NCBI GenBank assembly: GCA_023897205.1
Contig: JAHWDD010000004.1
Coordinates: 372,001-436,000, forward strand
DNA from: Exophiala sp. HKRS030
Lineage: Eukaryota > Ascomycota > Eurotiomycetes > Chaetothyriales > Herpotrichiellaceae
Reading direction: 5' to 3'
Length of the DNA stretch: 64,000 bases
Part shown: positions 23,475-33,039 of the stretch, piece after piece
How positions within the stretch are numbered: the stretch's first letter is position 1
Layout of the letters: each line of letters opens with the position of its first letter
Translations under genes and position numbers: made by a program
Notes under the pieces: generated by a model
Databases searched by the model: none
The model's input: the letters and a program-made list of their open reading frames with translations, nothing else
Told to the model about the DNA's origin: nothing

Positions 23475-24191
23475 ATGGCGGCGGCTTCGAGGACCATGAT
23501 GCTGCGACAAGCACAACTGCTTGCTTCCTCGACGAGATCTTTATCCAGCACCACTCAACCTCTTCGCATCCTCCGATCCTCTCCGCTGTTATCCTCGAAA
23601 CACATTCTAGCACCAAGATGGTCGCTCGCGACGCGAATTGCACCTTTTTCGACGACTTCGCAGAGAAATATCCTACCGCCAGGCCCTCAGGTGATTCAAG
23701 GAACAGTCAACGACCCTGCACCGGTGCCCAAGCCGAGCCCTCTTCATGGAAGTTATCACTGGACGTTTGAGAGAGTGCTGTCAATTGGATTGATTCCTTT
23801 GACCATCACACCGTTTGCAGCGGGATCTTTGAATCCGACATTAGATGCAGTCTTGATCTTCACTGTCATCTTGCACTCGCACTTTGGATTCCAGTGAGTC
23901 ATGGTTCAACATAGGCGACTTTGAGATCCATTCCACTAACCAACTCGCAGATCCTGTGTGACCGATTATATTCCCGTCCGCCAACACCCCACCATGCGAA
24001 AGGTGTTCGACTGGCTCCTGAATATTGCCACCGTGGTTGTTGCTATTGGGTTTTACGAGTTCGAGACCAACGATGTGGGTGTGGTTGAGGCGATCAAGAG
24101 AGTGTGGCATGCGGGCGAGAACGATGCAACGATCGGAAAGGCCGATATCTCTGGTCTGGGCCATGACGGCAAGCTTAAACATTTGAAGTAA
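23475..24191 (+). CDS. SDH4: Succinate dehydrogenase membrane anchor subunit CybS
   Basis: Two exons (23475-23893, 23951-24191) give 219 aa. It anchors the SdhA/SdhB head of complex II to the inner mitochondrial membrane and helps form the quinone and haem b sites. A long Arg/Ser-rich presequence (residues 1 to about 65, with RIAPFSTTSQRNILPPGPQ at the likely cleavage region) precedes HGSYHWTFERVLSIGLIPLT, the family signature with the quinone-site Ser/Arg helix. Helix two contains the haem-ligand region (VILHSHFGFQSCVTDYIP), followed by HPTMRKVFDWLLNIATVVV as helix three. The ATG at 23475 follows AAG, and no earlier in-frame ATG exists. It converges with the Maf gene. Confidence 0.95.
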
Positions 24192-24461
24192 ACAGAGCGT
24201 TGGTGATGACCGAAGCTGTATGGGCTTTGAAGCCACCCGACACATGTATATGAACACCCTACGTGAGGGAGACGTTGTACTCATCAAGAACGAGATGTAC
24301 CAAGCAATGTTTCTACAACTTTAAAAGAGTCTTGTGATATGCCATGCTCTATATAAATCATGTCCTTTTCTCTCGACCCGGAACGCCGTGCAATGCAATG
24401 CAATGCAGTCTATACTGGGAGTTTGCCATTCCCAGACAGAATTCCAGAATTAGTCAGACAC

Positions 24462-25328
24462 CTAGGAGTCTTGGTCAAGATAATCATCATCCGGAAGAAT
24501 CTCATCATCATCACTCCTAGCAACCACCTTTTCAATAAGTTTCAAGGTCGTCCTCAAGGGCAAGCCCACCACATTATCGAAACTGCCCTCGATTCTCTCG
24601 ACCAAAATGGCGCCCGTCCCTTGAATACCATAGCCACCAGCCTTGTCCGCACCCTCTCTGGTCCTCACATAGGCCAAGAGCAACTCATCGGTGATCTCGG
24701 TATCGAACTTGACCGTGGTCTCCTCGGTCGCGGTCTCAAGCGCATATCCAGGATCGCGTGCACTCTCCAACGGCGTGACGACCGCGACCGCCGTGTAGAC
24801 TTTATGCACAACAGAGTCCCTCAGGCCTTTCAGCATGGCGATATGATGTGCCTCGCTCCGAGGCTTCTCGAGGATCTCGCCATGACTGTTGACGACGATG
24901 GTGTCGGCGGCGATGATCAGGCCTGGCTCGGGCTTGTCCTCGTCGTCGACTTCGGATTTGTACACGGCGAGCGCCTTCTCGGTCGCAGTGGCCTGGACGT
25001 ATTCAAACGGAGAGAGAGATTTCGGCAGGTTCTCTGCGAATTTCGACGGGATGATCTCGACGTTGGTCAGGCCGATTTGCGCGAGGAGCACTTTCCGCCG
25101 TGGTGAGGATGAGGCGAGGACTATGCGTTTGCCGCGCAGGAGTGTGAGCGCGGGGAGTTCGAGTGGTGGTGGGGGCCGGAGACGGCGGGCTTGTGGTGGC
25201 TGTTGTGGTTGTGTGTTGGTGGATTGGGAGTCTTTGGCGGGGGTGGTGATTGCGGCGGCTTCGTAGGAGGGGGGTGCGTCGGTCGGACTCGTGGGTGGAG
25301 GGAAGCCCGATTTCTCTGAAGAAGCCAT
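24462..25328 (-). CDS. Maf/HAM1-like nucleoside triphosphate pyrophosphatase
   Basis: Single exon, 288 aa. Maf proteins hydrolyse non-canonical or modified NTPs (dTTP/UTP-type) to monophosphates and keep them out of nucleic acids. Family motifs: LASSSPRRKVLL with S74-S75-P76-R77-R78, a substrate/phosphate loop; IIAADTIV with the catalytic Asp142; EKPRSEAHHIAMLKGLRD; and KAGGYGIQGTGA (residues 229-240). Compared with bacterial Maf (about 190-200 aa) there is a 60-residue Pro/Ala-rich N-terminal extension with PPPSYEAAA, and an acidic C-terminal tail, both common in fungal orthologues. The ATG at 25328 is the first in the frame. High GC at third positions creates a long antisense frame here that is not a gene. 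Confidence 0.92.
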   Translation of the reverse strand: MASSEKSGFPPPTSPTDAPPSYEAAAITTPAKDSQSTNTQPQQPPQARRLRPPPPLELPALTLLRGKRIVLASSSPRRKVLLAQIGLTNVEIIPSKFAENLPKSLSPFEYVQATATEKALAVYKSEVDDEDKPEPGLIIAADTIVVNSHGEILEKPRSEAHHIAMLKGLRDSVVHKVYTAVAVVTPLESARDPGYALETATEETTVKFDTEITDELLLAYVRTREGADKAGGYGIQGTGAILVERIEGSFDNVVGLPLRTTLKLIEKVVARSDDDEILPDDDYLDQDS

Positions 25329-26062
25329 TTTTGCTGGAGGGCAGAAGATGGTCGATGAGAGGAATGGATGTGGTGTTTTATGTTCAACGCAGGGGCCTGG
25401 TGTATTGTAGAAAAATAGGTGGTGGCTCGCAAGTATTAAAGTATAGAGTTATGACTACCTACGAAGTTATGCAGTCGTGGTCGGAGAATGACGCGAGTCA
25501 GTAGATACGGTACCCTCCAATCCAGGACGAGTCAGTTAACGACTTCGCGGTGGCCCCTGTTGGCTCATTAATATGGTGATGAGACGGCATCACCATGTCT
25601 TGAAGTCGGAATACCACATGCTCCTCACTCGGTGCAAAACTGCCTACTTGTTTACCAAATTTACCTCCTTACTGGGGTACAACGTTTAGAGAAGGATGTA
25701 TAGATATATCGGGTAAAAGTACTTTTCTGTTCATTTGCTCTTCTGCATGGTGATATGGCATGGGTAATATCTGTACAATCATGCCGGCACCTGTTTACTT
25801 GTACATGGAGCTGTGACATTCGCTTCTTATCTTTTCCGTCGCTAAGTGCAGGTAAAGCTCATGGTCGTGGTGCACATTGCACAAACTCTGAGTTTGTAGG
25901 ATGATGATACATGTCGTTATGTTGAACCGAACTCCTTCGCTATGTATCTTTTTTTTCTTTGAGAAGATGGATGGTCCAGTCCATATTTATCCTCTCGATC
26001 ATAGAATATTGCAAGAGATGTCCAGCTGTTCGGACGATAGCCCGCCCTTTGCCTTTGTAATT
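25329..26062. other. Intergenic spacer (734 bp)
   Basis: Contains the Maf promoter and the 3' side of the GFA-fold gene. No supported gene: the 25901-26257 frame overlaps the real minus-strand gene antisense. Confidence 0.4.
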
Positions 26063-26884
26063 TCAACCCCTCATCTTGACATCTTCGCTCTCCTCACCGC
26101 CTGCATCGGCCAGTTTCCGTTTCGACCGCGACGTCGGATGTGGAGGCAAGACTGTCTCAGTGCCGTCATCCAGATATTCCGAGATCTCCCATTCCACCGT
26201 CGTAGTTCCATCCGCACTGACACCATGACCTCGACGTGTGTGTTGCGTCCGACCTAGCCGACTCCCGTCAAGTAACTCTTCAAACCATGATAGGCCTCCC
26301 GTGCTTCCGCTACGTAGCGTGTGTGTTATAGGTGATTTCTTTGACTGTGACGAAACCACGCCAGACTCATCATTATCTGTTTCAGATTGTAAGGAGGAAG
26401 AATCACTATTTTCGGGAAGAAGATCCAAGTCTTGTATGGCCTTCAAGTCCTCATTTAGCAGACTACCCAAGGTAATGTTGAGGTATTCTGCTTCCGATGG
26501 TGGCTGCTCCGACCAGTATGACAGATGAGTACCGCAATACCCGCAGAATATTCGCTGACAGTGTGGAGCATGGGGAGAAGTGAAAGTCCTCCGAATGGAG
26601 GTATGGGTTTCGTCGGGGAAGAGAGCTTGTGTCGAGGATGAGAACCAAGGCAGAGGGATCCGGAGCCAGGCGGTTAGAGGAGTGGCTTGACTTCGCCCTG
26701 TGAACGAGTTTGAGGGTTAGTGTCTGGTAGAGATAGAGGACAGATGAAGGGAGAAGGACGTACTGCTATCACTGCTATCGTCAAAATAGACTTGTGCTCG
26801 TTCCGTCGAATCTTCAGGGACTATGATGGAATAGTGGTTTCGTCCGCAGTTGCAGGCTCCGTGCAGAGGCCGGAGTCGACTCAT
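26063..26884 (-). CDS. CENP-V/GFA-fold protein with lost central cysteine cluster
   Basis: Two exons (26884-26764, 26697-26063) give 251 aa. The N-terminus LHGACNCGRNHYSI and the later IFCGYCGTHLSYW are the first and last zinc-binding blocks of the GFA (glutathione-dependent formaldehyde-activating, CENP-V) fold. Between them the family normally has a C-H-C-x2-C-R cluster followed by TAW. Here the equivalent stretch reads FDDSSDSRSQATPLTAWLRI, which spans the splice junction, so all cysteines of this cluster are replaced. An enzymatic role is therefore doubtful. A C-terminal extension of about 110 residues is Ser/Asp/Glu-rich, with a repeated-charge tail ending RSKRKLADAGGEESEDVK. Function unknown; a structural or regulatory role is possible. 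Confidence 0.8.
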
Positions 26885-27752
26885 GTTGTGGACGCAGAGG
26901 TAAGTAGAAAGTAGAGTAGATAAGGCTCCGGAGGATTGCAAGGACGACGCTGTCTGATCCGAAGATGACCAAATGGAAGAGGGTATAGAATTTATACGGA
27001 TGGTGGGGTGGTGTGGCAGCTGGGTTGAAAGGTGAGGGAAGTAAACGGCCGGAGAAGTCGTCCGTGTCGTCAGAGTCCAGTATCTTAGGTCGTAAGTTAG
27101 CAGCCGTCTTAACCCAACATGAGAACTGGGGACCTATCAGTGACAATTCTACCTGCGAGCTACTGCGCTAGTTTGCCTATGAAAATCCTCCGGCATGACA
27201 AGCCGGAGGATGTTTTTGTGCCTTTTCACGTGAGATCCACTCACGTGCCGAGGGAAGCCCTGTGCACGTGCACAAGATGACTTAGAAGAGGAAGTCACGG
27301 CAAAGTATCTGTTTGTAGAAGATTTCGACACTTACACACCGACCTTGAGGCAGACAGTCAATCACTTTCTCCATCACTTCCTCCATCATACGGCACATTG
27401 CCCTCAACTGACTGGGCCACACAGTACCACTACTCTACACCTTCGCTTCTTCCCGACACACTAGACAAAAAGCTTGTTTCGTGCTCGGAAGTCCCTGCCG
27501 GGTAGTCGCTCGAGTTCAACTGCCCGAGACATGTGGCATTTGTCGTGACAGATTTCAGTCAAGATCGAATCTTCCTTGAGCATCTGCCTAACATCAACCC
27601 CAATTGAAACAAGAAAAAGTACCGAGGCCAACTGCAGAACCGTAGACTAGTCCGACACGAAACATCTGCTATAAGATCAAAAGACATCCCGACCAAATCA
27701 GGGGCCATCCCCATTGTCTTTCTGAAAAGCACGTGCGATCCAGCTCATCACA
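26885..27752. promoter_or_regulatory. Divergent promoter with four CACGTG E-boxes and an inverted repeat
   Basis: 868 bp between the starts of the GFA-fold gene and the bHLH gene. CACGTG occurs at 27227-27232, 27242-27247, 27265-27270 (inside the 12-bp palindrome GTGCACGTGCAC) and 27730-27735, the last only 17 bp before the bHLH start codon. CACGTG is the classical bHLH target. A 10-bp inverted repeat with a 7-nt loop lies at 27185-27211. Confidence 0.55.
27185..27211. repeat. Perfect 10-bp inverted repeat, 7-nt loop
   Basis: ATCCTCCGGC (27185-27194) and its exact reverse complement GCCGGAGGAT (27202-27211) flank ATGACAA; TGTTTTTG follows. It could be a stem-loop in a transcript or an inverted CGG/CCG-type site for a zinc-cluster dimer. 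Confidence 0.8.
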
Positions 27753-28240
27753 ATGTCAAAGAAACAGGCATCAGAGTCGGCCGCTTCTTCCCCAGAATCT
27801 TCGGCCGCCTCAGAATCTCAACCATCTAAAAATCAAACCGCTTCAGCCAGGAAGTCAACAAAGTCCAACAAACCACGTCTGACAGCTTCACAGAAGAATT
27901 TCAATCACAAAGATGCCGAGAATAAACGACGGACAGCTATTCGAGAGAGATTCACTGAGCTATCCAACTTGGTTCCAGGGGCACAGGGCAGGAGCGGAGC
28001 GAACAAGTCATGTTAACCAAGACAACCGAGTTTTTGAGAGAGATTATCCAGGAGCAGCGGAAGTTAGAGCAACTGGCTGATGCACAAGGCTTTCACCTTG
28101 ACCCATCCAAGCGCTTGACAGATGAAGACTATGGCGGTTCGAGGTGGAAAGAACCCAACATGGATCAGTATGAGGCTAGCAAACAGAAAAGAACTGCTGA
28201 CCAGGGTGATAATTCAAAGGATGAGGGTGAAAACGATTGA
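27753..28240 (+). CDS. INO4-like bHLH transcription factor, one-base frameshift
   Basis: The frame from ATG 27753 encodes a Ser/Ala-rich leader and then the bHLH basic region and helix 1: NHKDAENKRRTAIRERFTEL, SNLVPG. The Glu in AENKRR is the E-box contacting residue. Near 27986-27988 the frame shifts by one: the loop and helix 2 (GQERSEQVMLTKTTEFLREI) continue in the neighbouring frame to the stop at 28240. One extra G in the GGG at 27986-27988 would join the two parts exactly at the conserved G-x-G-x-x-R-S-E motif of the INO4/fungal bHLH family. Total length would be about 162 aa. Family members dimerise and bind CACGTG/CATGTG to control phospholipid or related genes. The gene's own promoter has such sites. 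Either the base is missing from the assembly or the gene is damaged. Confidence 0.8.
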
Positions 28241-28572
28241 TTCCAATATCGAACAACGATTTGAATGCCATGATCTTGGGTTGGTCGAGGGGAGCTAGAT
28301 TTCTGATCCAAGTCAACATAACTGCCCTCGGGTTTTATTGGACTGACCAGCAACGATGATGGACTACTGAACAGACAGCTTCAAAGTGAAGGGCAGAAAG
28401 CGACACCAGACGCGTTCCACAATACGGCAGTGATGATTTCTGCCACAACGCGACAACAACATGGTTAATATTGACTTCTTCTCTTCACTTTCAGTATTTT
28501 ATTGTCAACCTCGCCCGTGATTTTTCTTTCAACTTTGATTTTTCTCGGTTCGCAAATGCCACCATTGGCAAC
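28241..28572. other. Short intergenic spacer (332 bp)
   Basis: Tandem spacer between the bHLH stop and the next start. The frame of the next gene is open upstream to 28471 but has no ATG before 28573. Confidence 0.4.
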
Positions 28573-31500
28573 ATGGCTGATCAGCGCGATGCTAAGAACA
28601 TGACGGATATGATGGACGCAGAGAAGCCTCAAAAGCCTACCGGTCTTCGCTCTAAAGCTCAGTCCATCCGCGAAACTTCCCATAATGTTCATCCAATGGA
28701 CCAACCTGACTCAATTCATCCTCCATCAAAACCCACACCAAGAACCCGAAACAAGACCCCTGTGTGGTTCAAGTCTTCGCCAAAAGATCCAGAATTGATG
28801 AACTCAGAAAAGTCCAGCCCTTGGTTGCGAAGTGCGACCAAGCGACTTGGAATCAATAAAGCGCGTGACAAATCGACCGAAACTTATGAAGATGGACATC
28901 TTGGAAAGCAATCAGATCCGACGACCCAAACCCACCAGGTATGATGACCTAAGTGATTGAGGCCGTTATGACTAACGAAAAGCGGCAGATGAACGACGAT
29001 ATCCCTCAAGCACTCGTCCCAATGTACAGGTCACTTCAAGACAGGCTAGCAATGGAAGTCCACAGGACAAACCCCTACCCAGTCTTCCGATTCTTACGGT
29101 TGACCACAAATCTCCAATTAAAAGATCTCTGATCGATTGCACTGAAGTTCCCTTAAGGCGATCGGTATCTCCAAAAGAGGGTGGTCAAATCCACCACGAA
29201 GAATGGCCAGCCATGCAACCCAAGATTCCAGGCGACCCACCACACGGTGTTCAAGCAGACCAGTCGATGCTCAAAACAAGTTTGGGTGAAAGTCTGTTAA
29301 ATGGGATGCGCAACCTGAACATCCAGGACAGGAAGCCGGCGATCACCTTTGGCTCAGATGTCAAGCCTGGCAAAGTCAACGAGTCCCCCAATCATCAACA
29401 ACATGTGATGATCAGCCCTGTCTTCGCATCCAACGGCACCAATAGGCCTTTATCATCAAGTCAACTACCCAAGCCACGAGATTCCATGGTCAAATCGCTT
29501 TCGCGTCGCGTCGAGGCACCTGCCGTTCGTCAAACAAAAACATCTGCCATCAGATTGAGACAATCAATCGGCAGGAGAGCTTGGACTTCAGCTGAGAAGA
29601 AGAAAGACAAGACTAGAGCACTGGATGCAATTGAGGAGCCAAGACATTCATCGCCATCATCGTCAAACCACGACAAGCATACTCCACATGGGCGTACGCA
29701 GTCCCGCGGTCGATACGGTGTTACACCGCGAGGTTCACCTTACACTATTTCTTCACGTCCACTCTCTAAGAAGGTGCCAGCTCCAGTTCCTGCGGACGTC
29801 GTTCCCAACGGTGAAGGGTATACTCCTGATAGTCAGGTTATGACCTCGGATTCTGGACGCCATGAAGATCATAGTTCCCCTTCAACTGATGCAAATCCAC
29901 GCAAGAGTTCCATTCCATTACCTACACGTTTGACTCAATCTCCTGAGAGTGGAAAACAACAACCATACTCCCATGTTGCTAGTCATGAAGAAGCCTACCC
30001 AGGTGCTGCGGAAGCAGATGAATATGATCGCAAGAAGTATTCACCAGACTCATCGCCTCTACCACCACATATCGTTGCCGAGCTTCCAGGTTCTGAATTG
30101 CCCAAACAAATCTCCATCGCCCCTCAACGCAGTACTGACCAGCTGACGGCGCGAGAGATGCTGGCTTCTTCAGTTCCAGAGGAAGTTTCATTCATTGACA
30201 GCGACAGTTCTGAGGGTTCTGTCCATGGCAAAGATGCCCAAGGCGGCTATCGCATCAAACGAGTAAGAAACTCTACAAAGAAAGGCCTTCTGCTTCGTAT
30301 CACTGATTCAGCGAGTAAGGTTTTACTTGGAAATGACGAAGAGACAGCAGTTTCAGGTTCACCAAATGACCTGAGACGGAAACCTGGAAATGAGGATCTT
30401 CGTGAGTCTGGATCTCCCAAGAAACCAGCACGATTGTCAAGCGGTTTCATTTCTCGACCTCTTTCCATTGCTAGGAGCATCACCGAAAGATCGCTAATGA
30501 TCGTCAAAGGTGATGAAGACGAGGAAACACGTCATCTGATTGCCCATTCCGATCCCATGCGAAATGCCTCAGACTCTCAGCTCTCAACATCAAGTAGTGG
30601 CACTGTAAGGAAGACCGCACGTGCTGAAAGTCCAGTGGCACCGAATTCACTGCCTGCATATCACGTCGACGAATCACGTGTTTCAATGGAGAGCCATGAC
30701 ACAAAGACCTCAGCTCACGGCGATTGGCCTGAGAAGGATTTTGCGGATTTCAAGATTCCTTCGAACACCTTTCCGTCACTCCCTGAGGAGCCTTCTCTCC
30801 CTCGGAAAGTGAAACCCCAACCGAGCGACCTCTTACCAGCACCCCAAAGACGTCTCGGCCATCGACCATTGTGATTGGGGCACAGCCGACAAGAGAAGTC
30901 TCACCGTTCCTTTTCCAGAACCTGAATGATGAACAGATGAGCCAGGAGAAGTACCTCAATGACTTCGTCTCCCATTCGACAGCTGGCGAAGTGACTGACA
31001 ACGCTGGAATCAAGACTGTCTTCCCACCCCGATCGTCATCTCGAAAACATAAGCCTCCGCCCATCATCATTTCACCTCCAGAGATCTTTAGATCTAATAC
31101 TATACAAATCAACGCCGCGCAAGGAGCACGTGCAATCCTTGCTGATAGTATTACGAAGCCAAAGAACGTCAAATCCTTTTCGCAGAGCATCAGCCCTAGT
31201 ACTGCGAGGAAGACTGACCTTGACGGAAAACTACACCATAGTCCGTCTTCGAGCAAGAAAGTCATGTCCAATATCCGTGGCCTTTTCCACAAGCGCTCAC
31301 TCGATTCCGTGGGAACCGAACGCACCAATCCTAACCTTCGGAAGATCTCCAATATTCTCGTTCCTCACAACCACAATTTCGGAGGGATGCGTCATGTGGC
31401 TGCCGCTTCCGACAATGCGCAACAGGCCTTGGTTAACAACGATACTTTCGCAGGAGATAATCCCGCCCTTCCCCAGCCTACGGTGAGGACAAGATTGTTC

Positions 31501-31961
31501 ACAAATCGAGTCACAAATCGACCTTCCCAACCATCCGCAACCCTTTTGCCAGCCCAATCACCCCTTTTACCGCCGGCATCAACTCCACGACTACAAGCAA
31601 AGCCAAGCCATCCACTATTCAATCCATGACCTCGCCAGGCCTGAAGTCGGCCACAGCCACGATCTCAAGCGACCCTCTCCCTACTCCCTCTCTGCATACC
31701 GCGACAACCCTGACCCATCACCTTCTTAGTATGGCACGGGTGGAGCCACAACTAGCTCTCAAAGAAACCATGATTGACCTGAGCAAGGCTATGGTCGAAG
31801 TCGTTGGCGCTGCTCGAGATGCCGAGAAGGCGGTAGAGCAAGCGAGAATGGAAGCTGCGAAAGCAGAGATGGCGCATTTGAGAGTCTTGCGGGAAGTTGG
31901 TGGCATTGAGGGTATGGTTGCGGAGATCATTTTCGCATTGGAATCGCGCTCCACACGTTGA
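28573..31961 (+). CDS. Long disordered protein, unknown function, frameshifted in assembly
   Basis: Starts at ATG 28573 (MADQRDAKNMTDMMDAEKPQ). An intron begins at 28940 (gtatga) and ends either at 28988, after a CTAAC branch point, or at 29029. The first choice needs one extra base in exon 1. The frame then runs to about 30799, shifts by one, runs to about 31471, shifts again, and stops at 31961. In both cases one extra C in a C run (30799-30801, 31471-31474) joins sensible text, such as SPSESETPTERPL or AYGEDKIVHK. The product would be about 1,100 residues: Ser/Pro/Lys-rich and disordered, with short conserved-looking motifs (SNIRGLFHKRSLDSVGTE, STFPTIRNPFASPITPF). A C-terminal amphipathic coil ends it (LKETMIDLSKAMVEVVGAAR, EKAVEQARMEAAKAEM). 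No domain recognised. Composition fits a cytoskeletal or signalling scaffold, but that is a guess. Confidence 0.7.
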
Positions 31962-32447
31962 TCAGCAAAGGTTGCGAGAAAATTGCTGGTGCATGATGGC
32001 AGTCCAAAAGGATTGGTATTTTTATTGCTATGGCGCTATACAATGCTTTGCTCTAGCGAATGGAAATTGCGAGAGGTCTCACTTCCCGCATTTCTGCAGA
32101 CCATTTTCAACCGACTTGGAAATCCCGGATATCACTTTCTTGATTGGTTAATGAAACAGATAGTCTTTTGCATATGGCATAGCTACTGGGATATGACGCT
32201 GAAAGACAGCCAGTTGCCAGGATTAGACAAATCCCCAACCCACTTCCGAAAGCTGCAAATGAATCACATGGGGCCCATGCGGTTGGAAATAGCAAAGCAT
32301 CATTGTGTGAGTATCCTAGGGAGATGTTCTTCAGATGGGGATTTCGAAATTCAACGCCGCTTGGAATTATCAGCATACAGTGTCAGTGTACACACAATGT
32401 ACATTTTAGCACAACAACAACCAAGCAAGCATCAACCGTTGACAGCA

Positions 32448-32467
32448 TGGAATGGAATGGAATGGAA
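32448..32467. repeat. TGGAA pentamer, four units
   Basis: Four perfect tandem TGGAA units by direct reading. Confidence 0.9.
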
Positions 32468-32594
32468 TGCTTGACATCCGCCTACGCCCAACAACATTGT
32501 CCTAGTTAGTTAATTTGCGGACCACGTTTTCGGAGTTTGCGCTTTTATGCGGAGAGAGCAATGTGTACTGGTTCGCTGCTGGAACATACAGATG

Positions 32595-32630
32595 GACAGA
32601 CAGACAGACAAAACAGATAAAACAGATAAA
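32595..32630. repeat. GACA tetramer repeat followed by ACAGATAAA duplication
   Basis: Four GACA units (32595-32610) are followed by two copies of ACAGATAAA (32613-32630). Confidence 0.85.
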
Positions 32631-33039
32631 ATGCATTGAAGGTCAACTAAAAAGATACTTATTCGGACACCCTGCCTAGATTGCTCGTTTAAGACTATCG
32701 TGCGTAAATCATTCCACTGCTTCTTCATCTTCTCCTCAAGATTTATCTTCCTCTCTTAGATTCTTCTTCCCGTTTCTCTATCTCGTCAAGACTCAAATAT
32801 ACCCCTGAATGTCGGTTCGTCCAGAACGTGTCTAAGTCCAGAACGTCCGTTGACCGAGACTATCTGCTCGCCATGGATCTTTAATCATCATGTTAAGATT
32901 CGAATGCCCGCGGAATAGATCCAACCAGTACCGTCCTTAATCCACCCAAATCATTGCCATATCTAGATGGAGCCAATCCCTTCTAGCCCTTCTCCTCTCC
33001 ACACAAGCCGCTCATCTTATCAATTCTTTATCTCCAACC

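Larger units (their letters stand above)
31962..33039. other. Intergenic region between convergent genes, with microsatellites
   Basis: 1.08 kb between the stops of two convergent genes. It contains TGGAA and GACA microsatellites and no supported gene. The open frame at 31983-32474 runs into the TGGAA repeat and lacks any motif. Confidence 0.45.

Noticed and set aside
24360..25106. 248-codon plus-strand frame opposite Maf
   Set aside because: Shadow of the GC-rich Maf coding region; no domain and composition rich in Arg/Asp/Gly typical of antisense reading.
30750..31352. 200-codon minus-strand frame inside the 28.6-32 kb gene
   Set aside because: Antisense to the better-supported plus-strand reading; no recognised motif.
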